Source: Capilliphycus salinus
GTDB taxonomy: Bacteria; Cyanobacteriota; Cyanobacteriia; Cyanobacteriales; Microcoleaceae
NCBI RefSeq assembly: GCF_047276495.1
Contig: NZ_CP178543.1
Coordinates: 434,001 to 498,000 of the forward strand
Length of the DNA: 64,000 bases
Direction of reading: 5' to 3'
Shown here: in pieces, positions 55,910 through 64,000 of the stretch
How positions within the stretch are numbered: position 1 is the stretch's first letter
How the letters are laid out: the number at the start of each line of letters is the position of its first letter
The notes under the pieces: model-generated
What the model was told of the DNA's origin: nothing
Database searches by the model: none
The model's input: the letters and a program-made list of their open reading frames with translations, nothing else
Translations under genes and position numbers: made by a program

Positions 55910-56533
55910 ATGGAACCCCAATGGATCGAGTGGGCAAAGGCGTTACAGGCGATCGCCCAAACCGGATTACATTTTGTTCAAAGCGAGTATGATGCCGAAC
56001 GTTATCGGGAAATTCAAGAGATTGCCGCTGATATCTTTGCCCATCATACTAACACAAAAAAAGAGGTGATTGTCGATTTATTTTCTCAAGAATACGGCTA
56101 TGCTACCCCAAAAGTTGATGTGAGGGGTGCGGTGTTTAAAGAGTCTAAAATATTGTTGGTTCGTGAGGTTTTGGATAATCATCGTTGGACGTTGCCGGGG
56201 GGTTGGGCGGATGTGAATGAAACGCCGACAGAAGCTGTTACCCGAGAGGTTTTTGAGGAGTCGGGTTTTGAAACAAAAGTGGTGAAATTATTGGCGGTTT
56301 ACGACCGTACAAAACAAGGTCATCAGCCGACCATGCCCTATCATGTTTATAAGATGTTTTTTCTGTGTGAAATTGTTGGCGGCGAAGCAAAATCGAGTTA
56401 TGAAACGAGCGAAGTTGGATTTTTTGCCGAAGATAATATTCCCGAGTTATCTATTTCTCGGGTTCTTCCCCATCAAATACAACGCTTTTTTGAACATTAT
56501 CGAAATCCCAATTTACCGACGGATTTAGATTAA
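55910..56533 (+). CDS. NUDIX hydrolase with N-terminal helical domain
   Basis: The 207-residue protein carries the NUDIX box (G-x5-E-x7-REVFEESGF, spanning GWADVNETPTEAVTREVFEE) at about 104–126. An N-terminal helical region (1–60) of the type found before some ADP-sugar pyrophosphatases precedes it. LLAVYDRTKQGHQPTMPYHVYK lies in the C-terminal half. It cleaves a nucleoside diphosphate linked to another group; ADP-ribose is likely but not proven. The gene is complete and starts with ATG after GGGAGAGAGG (good ribosome site). Confidence 0.92.
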   Translation: MEPQWIEWAKALQAIAQTGLHFVQSEYDAERYREIQEIAADIFAHHTNTKKEVIVDLFSQEYGYATPKVDVRGAVFKESKILLVREVLDNHRWTLPGGWADVNETPTEAVTREVFEESGFETKVVKLLAVYDRTKQGHQPTMPYHVYKMFFLCEIVGGEAKSSYETSEVGFFAEDNIPELSISRVLPHQIQRFFEHYRNPNLPTDLD

Positions 56534-56597
56534 AGTTATAATTTGCGGGAAAGCTATAAGGATATAAAAAGCATGGGTAAGGGCGGTAATTTGCCGT

Positions 56598-57824
56598 TTA
56601 AGAGCAGTAAAAACTGCTGGAATTTTCTAATAAAAAGTTTGCTTGTTTAAGATTGATCAAAATAGCGTTTAAAGAAGCTTTTTGCATTTCCGGAGAAAGA
56701 TTGGGTTCGGCGAGCAAATCTTCAACTCTAGTTTGAAGTCTGGACAAAAGATCGGTTAAAGCCAGATCTGAAGCTTTATTTTGTTTCGTTTTCAAAGCGT
56801 TTAACAATTCATATAACTGAGTTTTAGGTGTTTTTTCTTCTCCGCTAAAAGGTGAGGACTTCAGAGCATTAGGTTTGTAAATTTCTGGAGATTTTTTTTC
56901 AAGATTTTCTAAAGTTTGCTGCAAATTAGCCATAATCGTATTCATTTCAATGGGGTCAAATATTTTCAAGATACGAGTTTGGGTGACTAAACCCAATCCT
57001 CTCCCCCAATTCCAAGATACAACTAAGCGGCGAATATGACGTTTTTTCATTTCTTGATGTGCTTTCCACAGAGTATCTTCTGGACTGAGTAAAATCAAAG
57101 GTTGACTCATAACGTCTCGAACAATAGTCCGAGAAAAATTGATTTTCAGTAATTGAAATTGGACGATATCCCGTTCGGTGACAATTCCTACAGGAAGATA
57201 ACGATCATCACTTTCCGGTTGAGTAATAACAACGCAACTCACCCCAAAACCGGACATCAATTGAGCAATATTTTCTAAGGTTGCAGTTGGAGGCGCTTGA
57301 ATAACACTAGAAGTCATTACTTCCGAAACTCGCCACAATCTTAACAGATGAATGGGTTGTAAAGCTTGGCGAATTTGTTCGGGAGAAATTACCCCAATTA
57401 ATCGTTCTTGTTCATCGACTATGGGTAAATGACGAATTTTATAACGTCGAAATAAAAACAAAGGAGCAAAGATATCTTTAAATGCGGTTTGGGATAAAGT
57501 AATCACAGGTTGGGTCATCACTTCGGCAACGGTTGTGCTTTCAAAATCTATCCCTTGAGCGGTTAGTCGCACAAGATCGCGTTCGGTGATAATTCCCATT
57601 AGTTTTTCCCCCGTCATAATCAGAAGACAACTGGACTGAAATCGATTAATTTGAGGGATTTTTACCGGGGTATTCTCATTATTAACTAAACAGCTACTTC
57701 CCTGATAAGAGTTCATTTGAACGATGGCATCAATCAATAGAACTTCAGGAGAAATAATCAAAGGATGGCGATCAATTGTATCTGTTAACAAGGGTTCTTT
57801 GAGAAAAGAATCTTCAAGTTGCAT
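56598..57824 (-). CDS. CBS-domain protein with four CBS motifs
   Basis: The 408-residue soluble protein has four CBS motifs in tandem (two Bateman modules). Visible cores are LMGIITERDLVRL, EVMTQPVITLSQTAF, LIGVISPEQIRQAL, EVMTSSVIQAPPTAT, VGIVTERDIVQF and DVMSQPLILLSPEDT. The C-terminal 110 residues form a helical tail. CBS modules bind adenine nucleotides and sense energy state. No catalytic domain is attached, so it is probably a regulator that acts on another protein. Many cyanobacterial two-component systems carry such modules, but none is adjacent. Confidence 0.9.
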   Translation of the reverse strand: MQLEDSFLKEPLLTDTIDRHPLIISPEVLLIDAIVQMNSYQGSSCLVNNENTPVKIPQINRFQSSCLLIMTGEKLMGIITERDLVRLTAQGIDFESTTVAEVMTQPVITLSQTAFKDIFAPLFLFRRYKIRHLPIVDEQERLIGVISPEQIRQALQPIHLLRLWRVSEVMTSSVIQAPPTATLENIAQLMSGFGVSCVVITQPESDDRYLPVGIVTERDIVQFQLLKINFSRTIVRDVMSQPLILLSPEDTLWKAHQEMKKRHIRRLVVSWNWGRGLGLVTQTRILKIFDPIEMNTIMANLQQTLENLEKKSPEIYKPNALKSSPFSGEEKTPKTQLYELLNALKTKQNKASDLALTDLLSRLQTRVEDLLAEPNLSPEMQKASLNAILINLKQANFLLENSSSFYCS

Positions 57825-58073
57825 GGTTTACCAGTCCAAACTCACGACTCATTTCTATGCTAAACGGGAATCAGGAAAGGAGCAAAAGCTTTACAGACTT
57901 TAAGTGCTTTCAAGCTAGAAAAAGCAGCAGAAGAGGGATGTTACACCCAATCCCCCTAAATGCCCAACTGAATATTTACATTTGTCGTGTTTCGGTGTAA
58001 TCTAAGGAATGTAACAGTTGAACACCTGTATAGTCTGTTATTTAGGTAACAAAGCCTGTTTTAGGTTAAAAGC

Positions 58074-58481
58074 TCACTCTTCCTCGGAGCGAACAGACAT
58101 CAACTGAGGAGATGTTTCCCCTGAGTCGATGTTCGCACTTTCGGAAGCTGAAGTTTTGTGATAGAGCCTATCCAAAACCCGCTTGACTGAAATTCTTCGC
58201 CATAGCTGGCCCCGTTTGGTTTTATAACCTTTTTCATTCAGCCAGTTGGCGATTTGTTGTAGTGATTTCCCGGATTTATGATGACGACGAATTAACTCAA
58301 TAATTTCCTGTTCTCGGGGTTCTTCTACAAGTTCACCGTTAATAGAACACAAACCAAAGGCAGGAGAACCGTAACCTGCATACCCTCCGCGAGCAGCTTT
58401 TGCTTTGCGTCCCTCCTCAAGTCGTTGCCAGCTTGAGAGGTCATCTAATTTCTCGGCAGTCATAACTCTGTTGTAAAGCAT
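58074..58481 (-). CDS. Serine-recombinase C-terminal-like protein without catalytic domain
   Basis: From the ATG at 58481 the protein has 135 residues; a further ATG is at 58463. It matches the middle of large serine recombinases: WQRLEEGRKAKAARGGYAGYG, LVEEPREQEIIELIRRHH, SLQQIANWLNEKGYKTKRG, and WRRISVKRVLDRLY (all quoted in short parts). The catalytic N-terminal resolvase domain with its active-site Ser is absent, and no such domain is coded nearby, so it cannot cut DNA alone. It may be a decayed recombinase or a DNA-binding regulator that uses the recombinase HTH. Confidence 0.7.
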   Translation of the reverse strand: MLYNRVMTAEKLDDLSSWQRLEEGRKAKAARGGYAGYGSPAFGLCSINGELVEEPREQEIIELIRRHHKSGKSLQQIANWLNEKGYKTKRGQLWRRISVKRVLDRLYHKTSASESANIDSGETSPQLMSVRSEEE

Positions 58482-58632
58482 AGTCCACGATAATGAATCT
58501 ATACTATACAAAAATCTCTCTGTTTGTCTATATGATCGAAGTTTAATTAATATTATTCAACCCAAAAATGTATACTATTTTACCTAAAAAATAAAATAAA
58601 AATGACCAGAAAATATTTTGAGGATTGAACAT

Positions 58633-58971
58633 TTGAGCCAACATTTTTTTCAGAAAAAAGCCGTATTTATTCGAGATGAAGATTTTGATCGATTGATTGG
58701 GGAATATCCTTTAGTTGTCGTCTGTTTTGTGCAATCCCGCTGCGATCTTAGCCGTCGAATCCGTCCCATTCTTAACCAACTGGCTAATGATTATTTTCCT
58801 CAAGTAAAAGTCGTAAAAATCGATCTGGCAAAATATAAACAAATAGGAGAAAGATTTCAAATAGATTGTCTTCCCAACATTTTTTATTTTAAAAATGGGC
58901 AAAGAATGAATAATTTAGTTGGTTTATTGCCCGATGAAGTGATTCGGAATAAACTTGAAGAACTGCTGTAG
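58633..58971 (+). CDS. Thioredoxin-like protein with a single active-site Cys
   Basis: A TTG at 58633 lies 8 nt after AGGA and gives 112 residues. The thioredoxin fold is clear: VVVCFVQSRCDLSRRIRPIL for the active-site strand and helix, KVVKIDLAKY, and the cis-Pro segment IDCLPNIFYFKNGQ. The usual WCGPC is replaced by SRCDLS: the first Cys is kept and the second is Ser. It therefore cannot form the normal disulfide and may act as a monothiol protein, a chaperone or a glutathione-binding protein. Alternative upstream TTG starts lack support. A divergent recombinase-like gene lies 150 bp away. Confidence 0.78.
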   Translation: MSQHFFQKKAVFIRDEDFDRLIGEYPLVVVCFVQSRCDLSRRIRPILNQLANDYFPQVKVVKIDLAKYKQIGERFQIDCLPNIFYFKNGQRMNNLVGLLPDEVIRNKLEELL

Positions 58972-59119
58972 TTCAAAAAGTTAAAAAGCCTTGTTTTGAG
59001 GTTAAATCAAGTCATGCTGAATTCTTCTACGATTAAAAATTAAAATAAATCAAACATTTCAATCGTAGCGAGAACTTCAGCATTTTGTCAAACTTTGACT
59101 CGAAAGTTTTTTTAACCTT
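58972..59119. terminator. Hairpin region between convergent genes
   Basis: TGCTGAATTCTTCTACGATT and AATCGTAGCGAGAACTTCAGCA (about 59012–59088) are long imperfect inverted arms. A structure could close both the thioredoxin-like and cyclase genes. The prediction is by eye. Confidence 0.4.
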
Positions 59120-61177
59120 TTAAACAGGTGATTTCACCTGAACCAATCGATGTCCCGGCGTTTGAGGTTGTCCCAAACCATCTGTTAAGGCATAACTAAG
59201 CGCCAATAGCCACATCCACAGCCCCGGATAACGAGGTTCTAACCAAGGTTGAATCCATCGAGAAAACCGGGGAACCCAACCCAAAAGCCCACTAATTAAG
59301 GCTAAAATCGTGAAATTCAAATAACTTACCATCCAACGTATGACTTCGTTAAAAGTAATAAAATCGAGAATCCAAAGTAACAGTTTGGGATTGGTTCGTG
59401 CGGCTTTTAACGCCAATCGAGTAAACGTCCACCAATCCGCCCGATCTTTAATAAAAGTGTCCGCAACTGCTGTCGGTTCCGAGGCTAATAATCCAAAAAA
59501 GGTATTTAAAATCGAGTTGATTCGTTGCGGGGGTAAATGTTTGTCTGTGGGAACCATCATCCCCTTAGAAAATAGCCACGTTACCGAAATATTGCTTTGA
59601 TAAGCCCGAATTTGATTGAGGTGTTTGATTTGCAAAAGATCGTGTTTTAAAGCGGTATTGAGTAAATCGGTTAAACGGGATAAATTCCGCACCAAAGAAC
59701 CAAATCCGGTAAACACTAAAGGAGACTGAAGGGAAGCCGCATCTCCGATAGAAATTAAGCGATCATAAGCCACTTTGCGATCGCGACTTCTGGCGCTAAA
59801 ATGTCCGGGAATATAACCAAAAGTCGGCTTTTTCCAAACTAATTTATCCAAATCACAGCGACGATATTCGGGTAAAATGGTAAAAAAGTCTTCGTACATT
59901 TCTAACAGCGAACCGGGATTTTTTGGGTTAACTTGATGATAGTGAAACAGATAAAATGTTAACTCATTTCCCCCGCCCGGAAACAATTCCCAAATCAGTT
60001 GACGTCCGCGAGAAATATCGCCGTGACTGTTGAGAACATCGCCATAGTTTGCATCCCAAACATCCGGTTCAAAACCCCCGTCAATCACCGCCCCAACCGT
60101 CGGACAAACGCTATCAAACGCCCGTCCTCCGTTCAATTGCCAAGCAATAGGCGAAGCGGTTCCCATCGCATCGACCAACAGGCGTCCGGTGGCAATTCGT
60201 TCGGATTTTGTGGGCAGATGAACGGTTTTAACCTGAACGTTTTGAGGTGCAATATCGGCGCGAATAAATTCGGTTTCATCCCAAATTTCACCCCCCGCCT
60301 GACGCAATTTTTCCCCGCAAGCACGCAGTAATTTTTCTGCATCCAAAGCCACATTTAAAACCGTGGGAGTGTGGAGAATTGGGGCTTTGGCAATGGGAGG
60401 ATTATTGGCATCAAAAAACTTGTGAAATCCGTCTTTATATTCTCGGGCGATTAAACTTTCGACCTCGGCTTTTGAGAATAATCCCAAATCAATTAAACTT
60501 TGCAATTCGCTGCGAGAAATATTCCACTCCCGATTCATCCGTCCAAAGGGCAACCGTTCAATTAACAAGACTTGATAGCCCAAACGTGCCATCACTGCGG
60601 CATGAATGACGCCCAACGCTCCGCCAACATAAATTAAATCATATTTGGGTTTAGAATTGCTGCTAGAATCTTGGGCAGAAAAAATGACCTGTTTGGGCGT
60701 TTTCGGATTTCTCACCCCTTCGCGCCACCGTTTTTCCCACCAATAAACCCGCTGAAGATCGTATTCTCCATTGGGCATTTTTTGAAAGTATTTTGTTGTC
60801 AAAGGGTAGTGGGGAGCTAACGCTTCAAAAATCAATTGTTGCGAAAGATCGATTTCTGGAGGTTCGGGATATTGATAAGGAAATTGTTGTCTGAGTTCAG
60901 TTTCTAGCTGCTTAATCAATAATTTTTCATCATTTTTCGGCGGATTTCCGACTCTAAAAAGTTTTAAATAAGTCGTGCGTTGAACCGACCAAACGAACAC
61001 TGAAAATTCGTTCAACTCGTCATTTTTAGCGTTAGTAGACGTAAACTTGAGACGAAAACCATCCGGGGTGATGTGTTTTTCTCCGGTTTCGGGTTTAAAC
61101 TTATCCTGCAACCAGGTACAAACGCTTTCAGTATTGGGTGTGGGGATTTCCAGATAGAGAATTTCCTTCATGGTCAT
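59120..61177 (-). CDS. CruA/CruP-type lycopene cyclase family flavoprotein
   Basis: The 685-residue protein has an N-terminal extension of about 180 residues and then a Rossmann FAD motif (DLIYVGGALGVIHAAVMA, about 181–198). GRMNREWNISRSELQSL, the family hallmark, follows, with VDAMGTASPIAWQ and a C-terminal membrane-associating stretch (GLLASEPTAVADTF onward). CruA-type enzymes cyclise lycopene to gamma- or beta-carotene; CruP is a paralogue with a protective role. The extension and the size do not let me choose between CruA and CruP by eye. The start is one of two ATGs (61177 or 61171). Not linked to other carotenoid genes here. Confidence 0.85.
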   Translation of the reverse strand: MTMKEILYLEIPTPNTESVCTWLQDKFKPETGEKHITPDGFRLKFTSTNAKNDELNEFSVFVWSVQRTTYLKLFRVGNPPKNDEKLLIKQLETELRQQFPYQYPEPPEIDLSQQLIFEALAPHYPLTTKYFQKMPNGEYDLQRVYWWEKRWREGVRNPKTPKQVIFSAQDSSSNSKPKYDLIYVGGALGVIHAAVMARLGYQVLLIERLPFGRMNREWNISRSELQSLIDLGLFSKAEVESLIAREYKDGFHKFFDANNPPIAKAPILHTPTVLNVALDAEKLLRACGEKLRQAGGEIWDETEFIRADIAPQNVQVKTVHLPTKSERIATGRLLVDAMGTASPIAWQLNGGRAFDSVCPTVGAVIDGGFEPDVWDANYGDVLNSHGDISRGRQLIWELFPGGGNELTFYLFHYHQVNPKNPGSLLEMYEDFFTILPEYRRCDLDKLVWKKPTFGYIPGHFSARSRDRKVAYDRLISIGDAASLQSPLVFTGFGSLVRNLSRLTDLLNTALKHDLLQIKHLNQIRAYQSNISVTWLFSKGMMVPTDKHLPPQRINSILNTFFGLLASEPTAVADTFIKDRADWWTFTRLALKAARTNPKLLLWILDFITFNEVIRWMVSYLNFTILALISGLLGWVPRFSRWIQPWLEPRYPGLWMWLLALSYALTDGLGQPQTPGHRLVQVKSPV

Positions 61178-61312
61178 TTGTGATCAATTTGTACCTCAGT
61201 TAGGAATCAAGTGACTCATCCTATCAATAGGGTAGGCTAAAAATAGCATTTTAGAAAGAGTCGAACGCTAAAGGTGTAACATTTATTGATGAACCTTTAG
61301 AATCAAGATATC
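61178..61312. promoter_or_regulatory. Divergent promoter region of the cyclase and aldehyde dehydrogenase
   Basis: In the 135 bp between divergent starts an AT-rich region lies near 61220–61260 (GGTAGGCTAAAAATAGC, TAACATTTATTGATG). No operator can be named. Confidence 0.35.
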
Positions 61313-62692
61313 ATGGCAGAGTCAGTTCAAGTTGAAAAGTTGATCCAACAGCAGCGAGAATTCTTTGCTACAGGTCAAACGAAGAATGTCAACTTCCGTC
61401 GGGAACAACTTCAACGCCTTAAACAAGCAATTATAGACCATCAAGGCGATATTATTGCAGGAGTCAAAGCGGATTTGAACCGACCCGAATTTGAAGCTTA
61501 TTTTGAAATTGCTTCAGTATCCGAAGTTAATTATGCCATTAAACACCTCAAATCTTGGACGAAACCGAAAAAAGTTCGGACTTCTCTCGATCAATTTCCC
61601 GCCACCGCCCAAATTTGTCCAGAACCTTTAGGTGTGGTTCTGATTATTGGGCCTTGGAATTATCCCTTTCAACTGATGATTTCCCCCTTGGTTGGGGCAA
61701 TTGCTGCGGGAAATTGTGCGATTTTAAAGCCCTCAGAAATTGCGGCAAATACCTCTAAAGTTGTCGCGAATATAATTCAAAAAACCTTCGATCCGGCTTA
61801 CGTTGCTGCGGTGGAAGGCGGGGTAGAAACCAGTCAGGCTTTACTCGCCCAAAAATTCGATCATATCTTCTTTACTGGCGGCACAAAAATCGGTAAAATT
61901 GTTATGGAAGCCGCAGCCAAAAATTTAACTCCTGTGACTTTAGAATTGGGCGGAAAAAGTCCCTGTATTGTTGATAGCGATGTTCAGCTTGATTATGCCG
62001 CAAAACGCATCGCCTGGGGTAAATTTATCAATGCGGGACAGACTTGTATTGCACCGGATTATGTGTTGGTGAATCGGGAAGTTAAAGCCAGTCTTTTAGA
62101 GAAAATAAAAGAAAACATTCAAGAGTTTTACGGCGAAAATCCCGAAAAAAGCCCCGACTATTGTAGGATTATTAGTCAAGGACATTTTAACCGTTTGGCA
62201 GGATTTTTACAAAATGGTAAAGTGATTGTGGGCGGACAAACTAACCCGGAAGATAAATATATTGCGCCGACGGTTTTAGATGGGGTTTCTTGGGACGATC
62301 CGGTGATGCAAGACGAAATTTTTGGGCCGATTTTACCCGTTTTAGAATATAATAATTTGGGAGAAGCAATCTCTCAAATTAACGCCCGTCCCAAACCCTT
62401 GGCGCTCTATTTCTTTTCCAAAGATAAAGCCAAACAGCAACAAGTTCTTCAAAATACTTCATCGGGTGGGGTATGTTTTAACGATACGGTTATGCAGTTT
62501 TCAGGAACTTATCTTCCCTTTGGCGGCGTGGGAGAAAGCGGGATGGGAAGCTATCATGGAAAAGCTAGCTTTGATAGGTTTTCTCATTATAAAAGTGTCT
62601 TAAAAAACACGTTTTGGATAGATTTAAAATTGCGTTATGCACCCTACAAAGGAAAAGTTTATTTGATCAAAAAGATTATTGCAGGACTTTAA
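61313..62692 (+). CDS. Fatty-aldehyde dehydrogenase (membrane-tail ALDH)
   Basis: The 459-residue ALDH has PWNYPFQLMISPLVGAIAAGN as cofactor-site segment, ELGGKSPCIV with the catalytic Glu, and INAGQTCIAPDY with the nucleophilic Cys. It is short relative to soluble ALDHs and ends in a basic-hydrophobic tail (FWIDLKLRYAPYKGKVYL), the mark of fatty-aldehyde dehydrogenases that sit on membranes. It oxidises long-chain aldehydes to acids, a role shown for the Synechocystis AldE enzyme. lutC follows after 49 bp and may be co-transcribed. Confidence 0.93.
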   Translation: MAESVQVEKLIQQQREFFATGQTKNVNFRREQLQRLKQAIIDHQGDIIAGVKADLNRPEFEAYFEIASVSEVNYAIKHLKSWTKPKKVRTSLDQFPATAQICPEPLGVVLIIGPWNYPFQLMISPLVGAIAAGNCAILKPSEIAANTSKVVANIIQKTFDPAYVAAVEGGVETSQALLAQKFDHIFFTGGTKIGKIVMEAAAKNLTPVTLELGGKSPCIVDSDVQLDYAAKRIAWGKFINAGQTCIAPDYVLVNREVKASLLEKIKENIQEFYGENPEKSPDYCRIISQGHFNRLAGFLQNGKVIVGGQTNPEDKYIAPTVLDGVSWDDPVMQDEIFGPILPVLEYNNLGEAISQINARPKPLALYFFSKDKAKQQQVLQNTSSGGVCFNDTVMQFSGTYLPFGGVGESGMGSYHGKASFDRFSHYKSVLKNTFWIDLKLRYAPYKGKVYLIKKIIAGL

Positions 62693-62741
62693 GAGTTTGA
62701 GAGAAACTTAGAATCAATCTGTATAATACCCATAAATTAAA

Positions 62742-63323
62742 ATGAACAGCCGCGATTTGATTTTAAATTCCGTTCGGAAAAATCAACCCAATTCAGACGT
62801 TAAACTTCCTGAAATTCCCGTATTTAACAACAACTCGGAACCCCTAATTTATCAATTCAAAACTCATCTCGAACGCATGGGAGGACAATCTTTTGAAGTC
62901 TCCAATATCGAGGAAATCAAAACGAAAATAACCAAACTTTATCCCGATGCAAAAATCATCTGTTCAACCCTACCCGAAATAACCGGAAATAAACCCATTC
63001 AACCCGAAACTTCTCCCCACGAATTAGCCGATGTTGATGTTGCTATTGTCCGGGGAAAATTTGGAGTTGCAGAAAATGGGGCGGTCTGGTTAACTCACGA
63101 AGATTTAGTTGTAAATGCCTTGGGTTTTCTCTCTCAACATTTAATCATTTTACTCGACTCCAAACAGCTAGTTAGAGATATGCACCAAGCCTATCAACGC
63201 ATTGAATTAACTCAAACCTCCTACGGCGTATTTATGGCTGGACCTTCGGCGACGGGAGATGTGGAAGCGGTGATTATTCGCGGCGCCCAAGGGGTTCGGA
63301 GTTTAACCGTTTTTTTGCTGTAA
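62742..63323 (+). CDS. lutC: LUD-domain protein LutC/YkgG family
   Basis: The 193-residue protein shows the LUD features: ADVDVAIVRGKFGVAENGAVWL (quoted in part as GKFGVAENGAVW), and the C-terminal GPSATGDVEAVIIRGAQGVRS. LutC is one of three subunits (LutA, LutB, LutC) needed for L-lactate oxidation through iron–sulfur clusters in Bacillus. The cyanobacterial role may be different. The order lutC–lutA here differs from the usual lutABC. The gene precedes lutA by 33 bp. Confidence 0.9.
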   Translation: MNSRDLILNSVRKNQPNSDVKLPEIPVFNNNSEPLIYQFKTHLERMGGQSFEVSNIEEIKTKITKLYPDAKIICSTLPEITGNKPIQPETSPHELADVDVAIVRGKFGVAENGAVWLTHEDLVVNALGFLSQHLIILLDSKQLVRDMHQAYQRIELTQTSYGVFMAGPSATGDVEAVIIRGAQGVRSLTVFLL

Positions 63324-63356
63324 AATTAACTAAAAAAATAACCCAAAAAACCAACA

Positions 63357-64000
63357 ATGAAAGTCGGTCTTTTTATTCCCTGTTATATCGATGCGTTCTT
63401 TCCAGAAGTGGGAATAGCAACGCTAGAATTATTAGAAAAACTCGGCGTAGAAGTTGAATATCCCCTCGACCAAACCTGTTGCGGTCAACCGATGGGAACC
63501 AACGGCACCCAACAACAAGCAGCCGCGACTGAACGGGTGTTTGTAGACTGTTTTAAAGACTATCAATATATTGTTAGTCCTTCGGCGAGTTGTGTTTATC
63601 ACGTCCGGGCAAATTTAGACGCCATCCCCCAAACTTATGAGGTGCAAAATGTTCGTAAAAATATCTACGAATTGGTGGAATTTATACACGATATATTGCA
63701 AATTAACAGCTTTCCTTGGGCAGAATTTCCCCACAAAGTTGGCTTGCACAACAGTTGTAGTGCTATTCGGAAACTCGGAACTTCTCGACCGTCTGAGTTA
63801 ATGATCGCCTCTTTTTCTAAAAGTCAAACCCTCTTAGAAAAGGTCAAGGGGATAGAATTTGTAACTTTAGACCGTCCCGACGAATGTTGCGGCTTTGGGG
63901 GGACGTTTTGCGTGTTTGAAGAAGCGGTTTCTGCCCAAATGGGGTATGATAAAGTTAACGATCATTTCCGCAACGGTGCCGAATATATTGTATCGGGGGA
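63357..64000 (+). CDS. lutA: LutA/YkgE-type iron–sulfur protein, N-terminal part
   Basis: The frame opens at 63357 (MKVGLFIPCYIDAFFPEVG) and is cut by the window end after about 214 codons of the normal 240. Two CCG-type cysteine clusters are visible: DQTCCGQPMG and ECCGFGGTFC. These ligate an iron–sulfur cofactor in the lactate-oxidation complex. It was read by eye since it does not end in the window. lutB is not seen and may lie beyond the edge. The gene is co-directional with lutC and probably in its transcript. Confidence 0.9.
   Translation, partial: MKVGLFIPCYIDAFFPEVGIATLELLEKLGVEVEYPLDQTCCGQPMGTNGTQQQAAATERVFVDCFKDYQYIVSPSASCVYHVRANLDAIPQTYEVQNVRKNIYELVEFIHDILQINSFPWAEFPHKVGLHNSCSAIRKLGTSRPSELMIASFSKSQTLLEKVKGIEFVTLDRPDECCGFGGTFCVFEEAVSAQMGYDKVNDHFRNGAEYIVSG

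Overview
The window is a filamentous-type cyanobacterial chromosome segment. The evidence is two psbA genes for photosystem II D1, a flv4–(vWA)–flv2 flavodiiron operon, a cyanobacterial carotenoid oxygenase and CruA/CruP-type cyclase, a tRNA-Cys without encoded CCA, many GCGATCGC (HIP1) octamers, and heptamer short tandem repeats. Coding density is ordinary, operons are short, and intergenic spaces are full of a GC-box, MITE-like repeat (inner arms GGGGCGGGTT / AACCCGCCCC, outer arms near ATATCCGACTAATTAAT).

Layout. 1–2.7 kb: trehalose synthesis from glycogen (treZ then treY, minus strand; treY runs off the edge). 2.7–9.6 kb: DMT permease, sppA, aroH, carotenoid oxygenase, two small unknown proteins, an ECF-like sigma factor. 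9.8–13.8 kb: murJ, sfsA, Uma2 endonuclease, DUF29. 14–18.3 kb: flavodiiron operon flv4 – degenerate vWA protein – flv2 for photoprotective electron flow. 18.9–23.2 kb: a 1420-residue hybrid sensor kinase behind a structured leader. 23.2–29.6 kb: accessory island with tandem 124-bp repeats, a TerB/dynamin-like GTPase gene cut by an IS701-family element, and a divergent pair encoding a 41-residue peptide and a one-helix membrane protein. 29.6–37 kb: housekeeping genes (pyrF, tyrS, class A PBP, folK), an RHH protein and a GAF kinase. 37.3–39.4 kb: a stand-alone long prokaryotic Argonaute with a predicted DEDN catalytic tetrad, next to tRNA-Cys. 40–43.5 kb: cofG and tandem psbA genes; the first encodes an E130 D1, the second carries the D1' signature (A80, L158, A286). 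43.56–46.97 kb: an AT-rich 879-residue membrane protein and an XRE regulator, bracketed by ~92-bp imperfect inverted repeats. 47–52.6 kb: GH65 phosphorylase and a fused phosphoglucomutase/trehalose-phosphatase, separated by a frameshifted tnpB element. 52.9–64 kb: CPA1 antiporter, S4 protein, dxr, NUDIX, CBS, recombinase-tail protein, thioredoxin-like protein, lycopene-cyclase-like flavoprotein, fatty-aldehyde dehydrogenase, and lutC–lutA (the last cut by the window end).

Functional links. Disaccharide metabolism appears twice (treZY, and GH65 with PGM-OtsB). Photosystem II protection and repair appears twice (flv4/flv2 and the two psbA forms, one a low-oxygen type). Genome-defence or mobile content clusters in the dynamin island, the Argonaute locus, the inverted-repeat-bracketed block and the tnpB element. 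The best candidates for something undescribed are the dynamin/41-aa/382-aa locus and the bracketed 3.4-kb block; the Argonaute is a known class in an uncharacterised context.
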